Program-made: the position numbers and the translations under genes
Notes under the pieces: model-generated
Told to the model about the DNA's origin: nothing
The model's input: the letters and a program-made list of their open reading frames with translations, nothing else
Database searches by the model: none
NCBI RefSeq assembly: GCF_004167675.1
Contig: NZ_SEZQ01000020.1
Direction: 5' to 3' (one strand)
Length of the DNA: 64,000 nucleotides
DNA from: Aliivibrio finisterrensis_A
GTDB taxonomy: Bacteria; Pseudomonadota; Gammaproteobacteria; Enterobacterales; Vibrionaceae
Part shown: positions 1 to 8,760 of the stretch, piece by piece
Position numbering within the stretch: the stretch's first letter is position 1
How the letters are laid out: the number at the start of each line of letters is the position of its first letter

Positions 1-133
1 CTTGGTTATATTGCTTCCAGTTAGTTGTTTTGTAGCGAGGCTTGGCCATTGGTCTAAGTATTTGAGTGAACTTAGCTGATCAGATCGTAGGTTAATGATT
101 TAGTTCCCTGATTTAGGAAACAAAGCCTATCAC

Positions 134-811
134 ATGCTAAAACAATTGATCACTCGTGGCTCTTTTCAAATAAATGCAGATGTTTCTAGCAGCGGGGAAT
201 GGCTACCTTGTTTAATCACTATTAAGGTCATTAAAAATAGTGAAAACAAAGTAGAATCTTTTGTTGTTTCCATTAATGATAAAACACAAGCTATAAAATT
301 AAAGCAATTAAGATTTGAAGCGAATCATGATGCATTGACACATTTAGCCAATAGGCAGAATGCTCATCAAACTCTTCTTAAATATCAACAAAGTAACACA
401 CCGGTTTATATTCTATTTCTTGATTTAGATGGCTTTAAAGCCGTGAATGATACTTATGGTCACCAGTGTGGAGATGACCTACTTAAGATAATTGCACAAC
501 GATTAAAAAATAGCGTCTCTAAAGATGATTTAGTGGCCCGTTTAGCGGGTGATGAATTCTTATTAGCATTTACTTTAACCGATGATGAAGAAAAAACACA
601 TAACCACATACATACCGTTTTAAATCGAATTTTGGATACGATTAATCAACCGATCATAATTAATCATTGTAAGCCAGTAATCTCAGCAAGTATTGGGGTA
701 TATTATTGGAAAGCAGATGAAAACGTAAGTGTTAAAGCGGCACTAAATAAAGCAGATAAAGCCATGTACTGCGCGAAAGTATCAGGAAAAAATCGATACC
801 ATATTGCTTAA
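134..811 (+). pseudogene. 5'-truncated PAS-GGDEF diguanylate cyclase
   Basis: The product would make cyclic di-GMP. Residues 1 to about 55 look like the second half of a PAS domain (the GEWLPCLIT and VVSINDKTQA strands), followed by a GGDEF domain with NHDALTHLANR, LDLDGFKAVNDTYGH and RLAGDEF near residue 138. The first Gly of GGDEF is Ala, a variant tolerated in active cyclases, and the RxxD inhibitory site is absent (SKDD). The reading frame stays open upstream only to base 104, where a TAG closes it, so the front of the PAS domain and any sensor domain are missing. No strong ribosome binding site precedes the ATG. The gene ends naturally, ten bases before a broken IS6-family copy. The GGDEF call is firm; whether it is still expressed is unknown. 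Confidence 0.75.
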
Positions 812-820
812 TGGTATCGA

Positions 821-1469
821 TATCTATCGTTGGTTTATTAAATATTCCCCCAAATTACGCAAAAAGTTACGTCGTAATTATCAATTCATCAAAACTGATA
901 GTTCCTAGCAACTCGATGAAACTTACGTAAAAGTAAAAGGAAAGTGAAACTACCTGCACTGAGCTATCAATAAACAGGGGGAAAACTTTAGACTTTTATT
1001 TTACTCACAAGATAAATAAAGAAGCGACTTATCAATTCCTTAAGCGTTACTTAAGATATTATGACGAAGAGCAACATCCCAAAACGTTAAACATAGATAA
1101 ACATTCTTCATACGCGAATGCCATTACCCGTTTGAAGAAGGAAGGACGACTACGAGAGGATGTCGAACAACGGCAAGTTAATTGCCTCAATAATGGTATT
1201 GAGTCCGATCATGCCCCCATTAAGAAATTGACCGTGGCCGCTGGTGGTTTAAAATTAAGGAAACGAGCTTAGTCAACGATTCAAGGGTTTGGATCTTTAC
1301 GAATGCTGAATAAGGGACCATTCAATTTCTGGTTACGCAATGTAAATGTAAAACGATAGCACGGGAGAGATCCGCCTTTCTCAATCGCTTATTCAATGTT
1401 GAGGTCATTTTGCAATAATAAGCCGATAATAGGACTTATTTATCAATTCAGATTATTTGCAACAACCCC
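821..1469 (+). mobile_element. IS6-family element, left-truncated and decayed (copy 1)
   Basis: This matches bases 3582-4233 (copy 2) almost base for base, starting abruptly at 821 and ending in the same terminal repeat (TTTGCAACAACCCC). Translated pieces are IS6 transposase: LDETYVKVKGK, LNIDKHSSYANAITRLKKEG, NNGIESDHAPIKK and SLRMLNKGPFNFWL. The left end and first ~50 codons are missing. The remaining reading frame contains stop codons and a one-base insertion in a G run, so no functional transposase can be made. It begins just after the stop of the GGDEF remnant, so the truncation probably occurred together with rearrangement there. Confidence 0.88.
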
Positions 1470-1837
1470 GTTAAGAGAGCGTTCAACGTTAATCTGAAAC
1501 TTCAGGAACCGTTGCGCTCATCACGAACCCATTTTTTATCATCAGCATGTATTGAAAATTTACGAATACATTGATGAAATCATTTCTTGGTGATGTGCTG
1601 ATACTCGTACTTAGCTAAACCAAATTGAAAAAATCACACCATTAATCAAGGAACCCGTTATATAAAATAAACGGAGTGGTTTCTGGGGACAATGGGGGTT
1701 GTTTTATATTAGGGGAAATACCGCTAGGGATCATGAGGGGTTGTAAAGGCATCCCATTACTGAACAAACAATACCTACATTAGAATGGTTGAAGATAGGA
1801 GGCAACCATAAGCTTACCTCCTCGATTATCATCTGTT
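1470..1837. other. Non-coding gap, no recognisable gene
   Basis: This stretch lies between the right end of IS6 copy 1 and the 3' end of the lipoprotein gene. All frames are interrupted and no product was recognised. It contains G-rich runs near 1684-1700 and 1710-1740 but no convincing hairpin. It may be old insertion debris. Confidence 0.4.
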
Positions 1838-3190
1838 TTAATCCGCTTTAATTGTCTGCATTTTGATTGCTGTGACGGTTTCAACTTGTTTTACGATGGT
1901 TGTACCGGCATCAAAATTCACGTAGTACTCAGTGAAGGTTCCATTCGGGTATTGATAGAACATGAGTTCGTTATCACTGATCACCGCCATACGCTCATTG
2001 GCATCTAACTTAGTGCCACTTGCAGCATGAACGGTTGTTGTCGCAGGTTGATTAGCAATAGCTTTATCAATTGCAAAACGGAAGAACTTAGGCAGAGCTG
2101 TATCATCATCAGCGTCAGCAAACATGCAATATAAGGCATTTTGAGCAGCATTGGCCACGTAACCAGAATTGCTTTTTGGTGCTTCTAATTGCTTGATAGT
2201 TTTAGTTATTGTATTGAATTCGTATACTGAACAGTCAGAGTGCATTTTGTAATTTCCACGGACCACACTCCGTGAGCTTGGGAGATACCCATTGATTGTC
2301 CAACCCGAGTCAATTTGCTCAAGAACGGTTTCATTAAGCATTAATTCAACCATGGCATTATTATTTGCTTGGTTAATCGCGAACAGTTTACCGTCATGCA
2401 AGAAGGGCGGACTCAATTCCGTATTATAAGCAAGACTGTGCTCTGTGCCGTTTTGCTCTCTCCAAATTAGTGGTTCATTGCTAGTCCATGGTTTACTAAC
2501 AATGTCACCATTTGGCAAAATGACATCGTAACGCTCATAATCATCAAAGACTTTACTTATCACGAACAGCCCTTCGCTTAGTTCAGCTTTGTGTAAACTT
2601 TTTGTCTCACCGTGGCGAAGATAAATGCGTTGCGTATCACCATTGTGAGAAAAGCGAGTATTGGTTACCCAAGCTTCGTGCTCTGCATCTACAATTTTAT
2701 AAATAGGTTGGCCGTTTTCCACTAGAGGGTAAAGCCTTCCCGTTGTTTTGTTTTGAATGACCGTGTAGTTTCCTGTTAGAATTTCACCATTGATTTCCAC
2801 CGCGGTATTATGCATGTTGATAGCAGAGTAGGTATCATTCAGGTCAACAATAGTCACTATGGTCGGTTTTGGTTGAGCTTCTTCCGTTTCTTTATCTTCC
2901 CCTTCAAAAACAACTGAGCTGACTTCTCCCGTTTCTGGGTTTTCGTACACGTATTCACTCACACCATCATCTAATGGGGCTGCACGGTTTGGAGAGGTAC
3001 TGATGGCGGTAAATCCAGTAAGGTCATGAGTTCGAGGCTTGAAAGTCTGAAAACCTTCCGTCACTGTACTCATCGTTGTAATTGCTGTTTTAGTCGAGTT
3101 AGCTGGTGATGCATCACTTTCGCCACCACAGGCCGTTAAAGCCAGTATTGAAGATATCGCCAACGATAATTTTAATTTATTAAATAGCAT
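1838..3190 (-). CDS. Putative lipoprotein of unknown function
   Basis: The 450-residue product starts with a lipoprotein signal (MLFNKLKLSLAISSILALTAC): basic start, hydrophobic stretch and lipobox LTAC with the acylated Cys at residue 21, followed by a Ser/Asn/Pro-rich linker. It should be exported and lipid-anchored; Gly and Glu rather than Asp follow the Cys, so outer-membrane sorting is likely. The body is rich in beta-type segments with repeated short Tyr/Trp-containing strands, suggestive of a beta-propeller, but no family was recognised. AAGGAAG precedes the ATG at a normal distance. The gene stands alone between two IS6 remnants, so it may be a passenger of an old composite insertion. 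Confidence 0.8.
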   Translation of the reverse strand: MLFNKLKLSLAISSILALTACGGESDASPANSTKTAITTMSTVTEGFQTFKPRTHDLTGFTAISTSPNRAAPLDDGVSEYVYENPETGEVSSVVFEGEDKETEEAQPKPTIVTIVDLNDTYSAINMHNTAVEINGEILTGNYTVIQNKTTGRLYPLVENGQPIYKIVDAEHEAWVTNTRFSHNGDTQRIYLRHGETKSLHKAELSEGLFVISKVFDDYERYDVILPNGDIVSKPWTSNEPLIWREQNGTEHSLAYNTELSPPFLHDGKLFAINQANNNAMVELMLNETVLEQIDSGWTINGYLPSSRSVVRGNYKMHSDCSVYEFNTITKTIKQLEAPKSNSGYVANAAQNALYCMFADADDDTALPKFFRFAIDKAIANQPATTTVHAASGTKLDANERMAVISDNELMFYQYPNGTFTEYYVNFDAGTTIVKQVETVTAIKMQTIKAD

Positions 3191-3371
3191 GAAACTTCCT
3201 TTTTATTTTTTGGTATAAAATACACTAAAATGGATATCCGACAATATATTACTATTTAAAATGTAATGAGTTGTGAAGGCGATCAACTCATTACACGATT
3301 TATGTCGAGGCTTTCCTCTTTACTACACAATACCGCTTCCAAGAACTCCCATTGGTACATACTTTTCTTTT

Positions 3372-4233
3372 GGGGCTGTTGCAAAAAATTCAGTATCAGC
3401 TCAAAATCCTTTCTTTCCCGACCTAATCGAGCGACTCAATGACCTATCCTGACTTTAAATGGAAGCACTTTGCACCAGAAATAATTCTTTGGTGCTTACG
3501 TTAGTATGGTTCAACGCCAATGAGTTACGCAAACCTTAGTGATATGCTCGCAGATCGAGGTATATCGGTTAATAGTTCCACTATCTATCGTTGATTTATT
3601 GAATACTCCCCCAAATTACGCAAAAAGTTACATCGTAATTATCAATTCATCAAAACTGATAGCTCCTAGCAACTCGATGAAACTTACGTAAAAGTAAAAG
3701 GAAAGTGAAGCTACCTGCACTGAGCTATCAATAAACAGGGGGAAAACTTTAGACTTTTATTTTACTCACAAGATAAATAAAGAAGCGACTTATCAATTCC
3801 TTAAGCGTTACTTAAGATATTATGACGAAGAGCAACATCCCAAAACGTTAAACATAGATAAACATTCTTCATACGCGAATGCCATTACCCGTTTGAAGAA
3901 GGAAGGACGACTACGAGAGGACGTCGAACAACGGCAAGTTAATTGCCTCAATAATGGTATTGAGTCCGATCATGCCCCCATTAAGAAATTGACCGTGGCC
4001 GCTGGTGGTTTGAAATTAAGGAAACGAGCTTAGTCAACGATTCAAGGGTTTGGATCTTTACGAATGCTGAATAAGGGACCATTCAATTTCTGGCTACGCA
4101 ATGTAAACGTAAAACGATAGCACGGGAGAGATCCGCCTTTCTCAATCGCTTATTCAATGTTGAGGTCATTTTGCAATAATAATGAGTCGATAATAGGACC
4201 TATTTATCAATTCAGATTATTTGCAACAACCCC
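3372..4233 (+). mobile_element. IS6-family element, full length but inactivated (copy 2)
   Basis: The element is 862 bp, with imperfect terminal repeats GGGGCTGTTGCAAA at the left and TTTGCAACAACCCC at the right. The transposase frame starts at ATG 3439 (MTYPDFKWKHF, typical of the family) but is stopped at 3502, 3592, 3667, 3706 and 3721, shifted by an extra G in the GGGGG run near 3738, and stopped again at 4031. Most stops lie where IS6 transposases have Trp. The flanks (TTTCTTTT left, TTTTAATC right) are not an 8-bp target duplication, so the flanks have been rearranged since insertion. The right end abuts the 3' end of the CHASE3-GGDEF remnant. Confidence 0.9.
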
Positions 4234-4235
4234 TT

Positions 4236-4805
4236 TTAATCACTTTCTCTTTTAAGCATAGAGGGAGTGAATTCAGAACAGGTTGCCCCTTCCTCTTTTT
4301 TCGCTTCATACATGGTAATATCTGTGTATTTAATCAGCTCCTCTCCATGCTTCCCATGCTCAGGATAAATAGCGACACCCATACTCAGCGATATACACAT
4401 AGGTTCAGATCCTATAATGACTGGAGAGGTAAACTGGTCTTGTAACTTTGATGATAATCTCTTCACGCCAGAATGTTGAGCAATCTCTTGACCTATAATT
4501 AAAAACTCATCGCCGCCTAATCGATATCTATCGTCTCTTCGTCGTACCGCTTTAACCAGCAACTGCGAAGTTTTAATCAGAGCTTCGGAGTCGCCCATAT
4601 AATATGGCTGAAGATAACTGACGTTATGGGTTAATAAAAAGCCCCTTTGTCCCGTCTCGGCATCTTTAAGACTGCTGAGTAGTTTTTCTGAATTTGTTAT
4701 TACATCATGAGTATGAATAACCCATTCAAGTTTTTTATCACCATAATAGGCCTCTAACTTAAATGTCAGAATTGAACGGGTAATAGATACTAAAAGCAGC
4801 ACCAA
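4236..4805 (-). pseudogene. CHASE3-GGDEF diguanylate cyclase with internal deletion
   Basis: The N-terminus is a membrane segment (LVLLLVSITRSIL) followed by the start of a CHASE3 sensor domain (LKDAETGQRGFLLT, YLQPYY). At about residue 85 the sequence jumps directly into the middle of a GGDEF domain (RRRDDRYRLGGDEFLIIG). The rest of CHASE3, the second membrane helix and the substrate-binding half of GGDEF are missing. GGDEF and the RxxD site (RRDD) are kept, and the frame is intact across the junction. No ATG is available; the frame is open upstream to about 4870 and the first usable start is the TTG at 4805. The 3' end lies two bases from IS6 copy 2. Any product would lack a complete catalytic domain. 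Confidence 0.75.
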
Positions 4806-4851
4806 TAAATATAACGCTAACTTTAATCGCTCAGTTAACGCATTAAAGTAA

Positions 4852-5742
4852 CTAAGGCTGACAAGCTTTCGCTATAAACTCAATAAAGGTTCTTAATCGT
4901 TTTGGTTGATAGCGATCACGATGATAAAGGGCTGAAAAGTCGACACTTGATATCCCCCACTCCTCAAATACTTGCTCAAGCTTATTATCATCTAACTCTT
5001 GCTGACAATAAATCAATGGCACACGAATAATCCCATTACCCGCTAGCGCACCAGACACCAATACGCGACCATTTTTACACTGTAAATTACCCTTCACGGT
5101 AACGTCATAATGATCTGTATTTTTAAGAGATTGAAAATGCCACTTTCGTACAGAGCCCGTTAAACAGTAATGTTGATTCAACTCTTTGGGATGCGTTGGT
5201 CTTCCATGTTGAGCCAAATAAGAGGGGCTTGCTAACGTTCCCATTTCAATACTCAACAGCTTCTTAGCAACAAAACCAGAATCATCTAAAGCTCCCATTC
5301 GAAACGCAATATCAAACTCTTCTTCTATCAAATCAACACGGTTGCTACTAAAATCTAAACTCACCGATACATCAGGGTATTGCTGCATAAAATCGTTTAC
5401 TAATTCTGCAAGAAACACCTCTCCTAAATAACCCCCAACGCAGTTTATCTTTATCTCTCCTTGCACTTTTTCGACATCATCTACAGCAGATAACAACGCT
5501 TGGTCTATAGTATGAAGAGCTTGTTCACATTGATGATAAAAATGCTTTCCGGCCTCTGTTAAACGAAGCGTGCGTGTTGTTCGTATTAATAACGTCACGC
5601 CCATTTGCTTTTCCAAGCTACTTATTTGGCGTGACACGTGCGAACGAGATACATCGAGCGTTTCAGCCGCTTTAGTAAAGTTACCTAAACGAGCAATAAG
5701 AACAAACGAGCGAATATCAGTAAGGTTAATGTGATTGATCAT
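4852..5742 (-). CDS. LysR-family transcriptional regulator
   Basis: A 296-residue regulator with an N-terminal winged helix (TDIRSFVLIARLGNFTKAAETLDVSRSHVSRQISSLE, split over residues 8-44) and a C-terminal effector-binding domain (DIAFRMGAL, LSIEMGTLASPSYL). Length is normal for the family. It is transcribed away from the SDR gene that starts at 5907, and LysR proteins commonly control the divergent neighbour, so it probably regulates that dehydrogenase. An 18-bp palindrome between the two genes is a candidate operator. The effector cannot be told from sequence. The 3' end overlaps the open upstream extension of the CHASE3-GGDEF remnant. Confidence 0.92.
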   Translation of the reverse strand: MINHINLTDIRSFVLIARLGNFTKAAETLDVSRSHVSRQISSLEKQMGVTLLIRTTRTLRLTEAGKHFYHQCEQALHTIDQALLSAVDDVEKVQGEIKINCVGGYLGEVFLAELVNDFMQQYPDVSVSLDFSSNRVDLIEEEFDIAFRMGALDDSGFVAKKLLSIEMGTLASPSYLAQHGRPTHPKELNQHYCLTGSVRKWHFQSLKNTDHYDVTVKGNLQCKNGRVLVSGALAGNGIIRVPLIYCQQELDDNKLEQVFEEWGISSVDFSALYHRDRYQPKRLRTFIEFIAKACQP

Positions 5743-5773
5743 AATTTAGGCACTATAAAGTAAAGAGGGCTAT

Positions 5774-5791
5774 TGTTGCAGTACGGCAACA
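5774..5791. promoter_or_regulatory. Palindromic candidate LysR operator
   Basis: TGTTGC-AGTACG-GCAACA is a 6-6-6 inverted repeat in the 164-bp region between the divergent LysR and SDR genes. Its place and size fit a LysR binding site. Binding has not been shown. Confidence 0.45.
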
Positions 5792-5906
5792 GAGTTTCAA
5801 GTAAATGACTATATATCAACAATACAAGTCACAGTAATATATCGCCATCGCAACGAAGCAGGGCTCTGACTTCGATTGTTCATTGAATTTATTAAGGAAA
5901 TAGAAG

Positions 5907-6626
5907 ATGAAAAAATTAGTTGTTATTACAGGTGCAAGCTCTGGTATTGGTGAAGCAATCGCACGTCGTTTAAGCGATGAAGGTCATCCTCTGCTGCTTC
6001 TTGCTCGTCGTATTGACCGTCTTGAAGCGCTTAACTTACCAAACTCCCTATCAGTAAAAGTAGACGTAACAGACAAAGCCTCTTTTGATGCAGCGATCGC
6101 TCAAGGTGAAGAGAAATTCGGCCCTGTTGATGCACTAATCAACAACGCTGGCGCTATGCTTCTTGGTCAAATAGACACACAAGATGCACAAGAGTGGAAA
6201 ACCATGTTTGATGTTAACGTTCTTGGCCTTCTAAATGGTATGCAAGCAGTCCTTGCACCTATGATGGCGCGTAACACGGGTACTATTATCAATATCAGCT
6301 CTATTGCTGGTAAGAAGACATTCCCAAACCATGCGGCTTACTGCGGTACTAAGTTTGCGGTTCACGCTATCTCTGAAAACGTACGTGAAGAAGTGGCTTT
6401 ATCAAACGTCCGTGTTACAACTATTGCACCGGGTGCAGTTGAAACTGAACTTCTGTCTCACACTTCTTCTCAAGAGATTAAAGACGGCTACGGTGAGTGG
6501 AAAGAAAGCATGGGCGGCGTATTAGCTGCTGACGATATCGCACGCGCAGTATCTTTTGCTTACCAACAACCTCAAAACGTTTGTATCCGTGAAATTGCTT
6601 TAGCTCCAACTAAACAGCAGCCATAG
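5907..6626 (+). CDS. Short-chain dehydrogenase/reductase
   Basis: A 239-residue classical SDR that should be a cytoplasmic NAD(P)-dependent oxidoreductase. Visible motifs are the cofactor-binding TGASSGIG (residues 8-15), NNAG near residue 86, the catalytic Ser in NISSIAG (131-132) and the active-site YxxxK (Tyr145, Lys149). Arg residues after the second beta strand (LLARRIDR) favour NADPH. The closest general resemblance is to YdfG-like 3-hydroxy acid/serine dehydrogenases, but the substrate is not readable. A strong AAGGAAAT ribosome binding site precedes the ATG. It is divergent from a LysR gene and ends before a bidirectional terminator. Confidence 0.92.
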   Translation: MKKLVVITGASSGIGEAIARRLSDEGHPLLLLARRIDRLEALNLPNSLSVKVDVTDKASFDAAIAQGEEKFGPVDALINNAGAMLLGQIDTQDAQEWKTMFDVNVLGLLNGMQAVLAPMMARNTGTIINISSIAGKKTFPNHAAYCGTKFAVHAISENVREEVALSNVRVTTIAPGAVETELLSHTSSQEIKDGYGEWKESMGGVLAADDIARAVSFAYQQPQNVCIREIALAPTKQQP

Positions 6627-6670
6627 TAGGTACTAACTAACTTAGCGAAATCATCGTTAAATAATAAACA

Positions 6671-6712
6671 CAAAAAAGCCAAACTTGGATTACCCAGTTT
6701 GGCTTTTTTATT
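6671..6712. terminator. Bidirectional Rho-independent terminator
   Basis: The stem GCCAAACT...AGTTTGGC is flanked by an A run on the left and a T run on the right, so it can end both the SDR transcript and the convergent VF530-family transcript. Confidence 0.85.
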
Positions 6713-6762
6713 TCTAGCGAGAAACCATCTTCAATTAACAGCAGTTCATTTGGCTATGATGA

Positions 6763-7179
6763 TTAACGGCGGTAGTTGCCACCACGGTTAGAAGTGCGTT
6801 CTTTATGAGCTGATGCCGCTTTTGCTTGTGATTTTAAAATCGAATCAACCGTCAATTCCATAGGCTCTTTTGGCTCAAGACCGTGTGGGAAAGTACGTGA
6901 ACGTGGCGGCTTATCAAACTCAAGGTTAGACGCACGTGGCATACGCTTAAAACGGTATAAGTAGAAGTTTTCTAGCTTCTCTCTCGCCCATTCTGTTTTC
7001 TTTAAGTATTTAACACTACTTGCGATCGACGGGTTGGTGTTAAAGCAATTTAAACGCATTGCTGTATCTAGAATTTCCCAGCCGTAAAAATCAACCAACT
7101 CTTGCAGTAAGGTTTCTAACTTAAGACCGTGTAATGGGTTGTTTTGTTGCAGTTCAATTCTTTCTTCATCAGTCATCAT
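6763..7179 (-). CDS. VF530-family (DUF2132) DNA-binding protein
   Basis: The first ~75 residues carry the hallmark of the VF530/DUF2132 family: NNPLHGLKLETLLQELVDFYGW, then NCFNTNPSIASSVKYLKKTEWAREKLENFYL (described in two parts). The family is named after a Vibrio fischeri protein with an all-helical fold reported to bind DNA; its cellular role is unknown. The tail after residue 75 (PRSRTFPHG, SQAKAASAHKERTSNRGGNYRR) is basic and probably disordered, which would fit nucleic acid contact and makes this protein longer than the core family of about 75 residues. Two adjacent ATGs (MM) begin the frame; either could be used. It is a single gene. Confidence 0.88.
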   Translation of the reverse strand: MMTDEERIELQQNNPLHGLKLETLLQELVDFYGWEILDTAMRLNCFNTNPSIASSVKYLKKTEWAREKLENFYLYRFKRMPRASNLEFDKPPRSRTFPHGLEPKEPMELTVDSILKSQAKAASAHKERTSNRGGNYRR

Positions 7180-7335
7180 AACGGATATCCTAAGTGTTAG
7201 TTGTTCAAACAGGGTGAATAGGCGCCGAATTATACAGGGTTATCACTCAAAATATAGTATTAACACATGAAAACAAATCGGCTCGTGTATTGCCTATCGA
7301 TTTTTAAAAAATAAAACACTTGCACAAATGCGCAT

Positions 7336-8301
7336 ATGTACTTATATTTGCATTTCTTTCACTTATTAGAGATTCAAATTTTGGATGCGAAACTAGCTAT
7401 TGCTTTAAACGAGTTCTTTTATGTTGCTAAAGGCTTAGTCGTTATTATTGCTATTGTGTCAGTACTAACAGGCTTAATGCGTGAATATATACCTCAAGAT
7501 AAGCTTCAAAAAACGTTAACTAAACATGATAAATGGGGAAGTCTATTAGGCGCCTTGTTCGGCATGCTGACACCATTTTGCAGTGCTGCTGTTGTACCTG
7601 TCACAATGGCAATGGCATCAATGGGCGCTTCACTTGGTACCGTAATGAGCTTCATCATTTCAGCCCCTTTGTGTAACTTCATTGTTTTAGCCATGATTTA
7701 TGCGGCATTTGGTTTTAAGATCACTGTCGTCTACTTTTTGATCACATTTACTGCCGCTGTTCTTGGTGGTTTCTTAATTTCCAAGTCGCCTTGGAGAAAT
7801 GAGATTAAACGTGGAGATGAGCTAGAAGAGACTAAAACTAAAGGATGCAGTGGAAATAAACCCAACACTTGCGGTGCTGCACCATCTTCAACATCAAGAA
7901 TGCGAAACGCAATGGATGGCGCGCTTTCTTTATTTAAAAGAATCATTCCATACGTTCTATTGGGCGCAGCCATTAGTGGGTTCTCGGCAGCATACTTACC
8001 AGCAGACTTAGTTGAGAAATATGTTGGTGGTGATGGGTTCCAATCAATCGTTATCGCGTCACTGATTGGTATTCCACTTTACTTACGTATTGAAATGGCA
8101 ATTCCTCTACTTAATGTATTGATTGCTAAAGGAATGGGACTTGGTGCAGCATTAGCATTAATTATTGGTGGTACTGGTGCCAGTTTGCCTGAAATTGCGC
8201 TAGTATCAGCAGTTCTAAAAAGAAAGGCCGTCATCGCTTTTGTGGCGATTGTATTAACTACTGCAATTGTCGGTGGTGCCATCTTCCAATACGTAATATA
8301 A
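7336..8301 (+). CDS. ArsP/DUF318-type membrane permease
   Basis: A 321-residue polytopic membrane protein of the DUF318 (ArsP_1, SO_0444-like) permease family. It has about eight hydrophobic segments arranged as two halves around a polar central loop, and the family signature TPFCSAAVVPVTMAMASMG near residue 80. Known relatives export organoarsenicals or are linked to Cu/Zn efflux. The central loop carries two cysteines (KGCSGNKPNTCGAA) that could bind thiol-seeking metals. An ArsR-type regulator follows 58 bp downstream in the same direction, supporting a metal/metalloid stress role. The substrate cannot be fixed from sequence. The ATG at 7336 is used; a shorter start (TTG at 7381) is possible. 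Confidence 0.82.
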   Translation: MYLYLHFFHLLEIQILDAKLAIALNEFFYVAKGLVVIIAIVSVLTGLMREYIPQDKLQKTLTKHDKWGSLLGALFGMLTPFCSAAVVPVTMAMASMGASLGTVMSFIISAPLCNFIVLAMIYAAFGFKITVVYFLITFTAAVLGGFLISKSPWRNEIKRGDELEETKTKGCSGNKPNTCGAAPSSTSRMRNAMDGALSLFKRIIPYVLLGAAISGFSAAYLPADLVEKYVGGDGFQSIVIASLIGIPLYLRIEMAIPLLNVLIAKGMGLGAALALIIGGTGASLPEIALVSAVLKRKAVIAFVAIVLTTAIVGGAIFQYVI

Positions 8302-8359
8302 ACACATCGCGCCACTAGTATCAGTGGCGCAATGGTTAACATAAAAGGCAGTAATCATA

Positions 8360-8752
8360 ATGGATGAAAAATATATCGATGCGTTAAAGGCATTATCGGA
8401 ACCAAATAGGTTACGTTTATTTTGGTTATTCCTTCATGTCGATGAATGTATCGCAGTCGCTGAAGCGCTAGATATCATTGGTGACACTCAATACAACGTC
8501 TCACGTAATCTGAAAATGCTGTATCGAGCAGGGTTGCTTAACCATCAAAAGAAAGGCAAATGGGTATTTTATACTTTAAAAGAGCAAGCAGCTCCTCACT
8601 GTAAAGCATTGGTTGATTCGGTTCGTTTTTTGCCAAAAGATGAATTTGAAGAGGTAACTAGACGTTGCGTATTACGATTGTCACTTCGAGTAAATGGTGA
8701 ATGCATACTAGGAGCCGATACCGAAACATGGCAAAAAAAATTAAATGAGTAA
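8360..8752 (+). CDS. ArsR-family transcriptional regulator
   Basis: A 130-residue winged-helix repressor (ALSEPNRLRLFWLFLH at residues 11-26, then a recognition region TQYNVSRNLKMLYRAGLL and a GKWVFYTL wing). The classical ArsR alpha-3 metal site ELCVCDL is replaced by DECIAVAEAL, keeping one Cys; further cysteines occur at APHC, TRRC and NGEC in the C-terminal half, so a non-classical site is possible. It lies between the DUF318 permease and a pentapeptide-repeat gene (9-bp gap to the latter) and most likely controls this operon. Its inducer is unknown. Confidence 0.9.
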   Translation: MDEKYIDALKALSEPNRLRLFWLFLHVDECIAVAEALDIIGDTQYNVSRNLKMLYRAGLLNHQKKGKWVFYTLKEQAAPHCKALVDSVRFLPKDEFEEVTRRCVLRLSLRVNGECILGADTETWQKKLNE

Positions 8753-8760
8753 GTACAATA

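Noticed and set aside
4221..4445. Plus-strand open frame overlapping the IS6 end and GGDEF remnant
   Set aside because: It is the antisense of the GGDEF remnant and has no family similarity or ribosome binding site.
7321..7352. Possible ArsR operator TGCACAAAT...ATATTTGCA upstream of the permease
   Set aside because: The two arms match only partly and the right arm lies inside the coding region if the ATG at 7336 is used.
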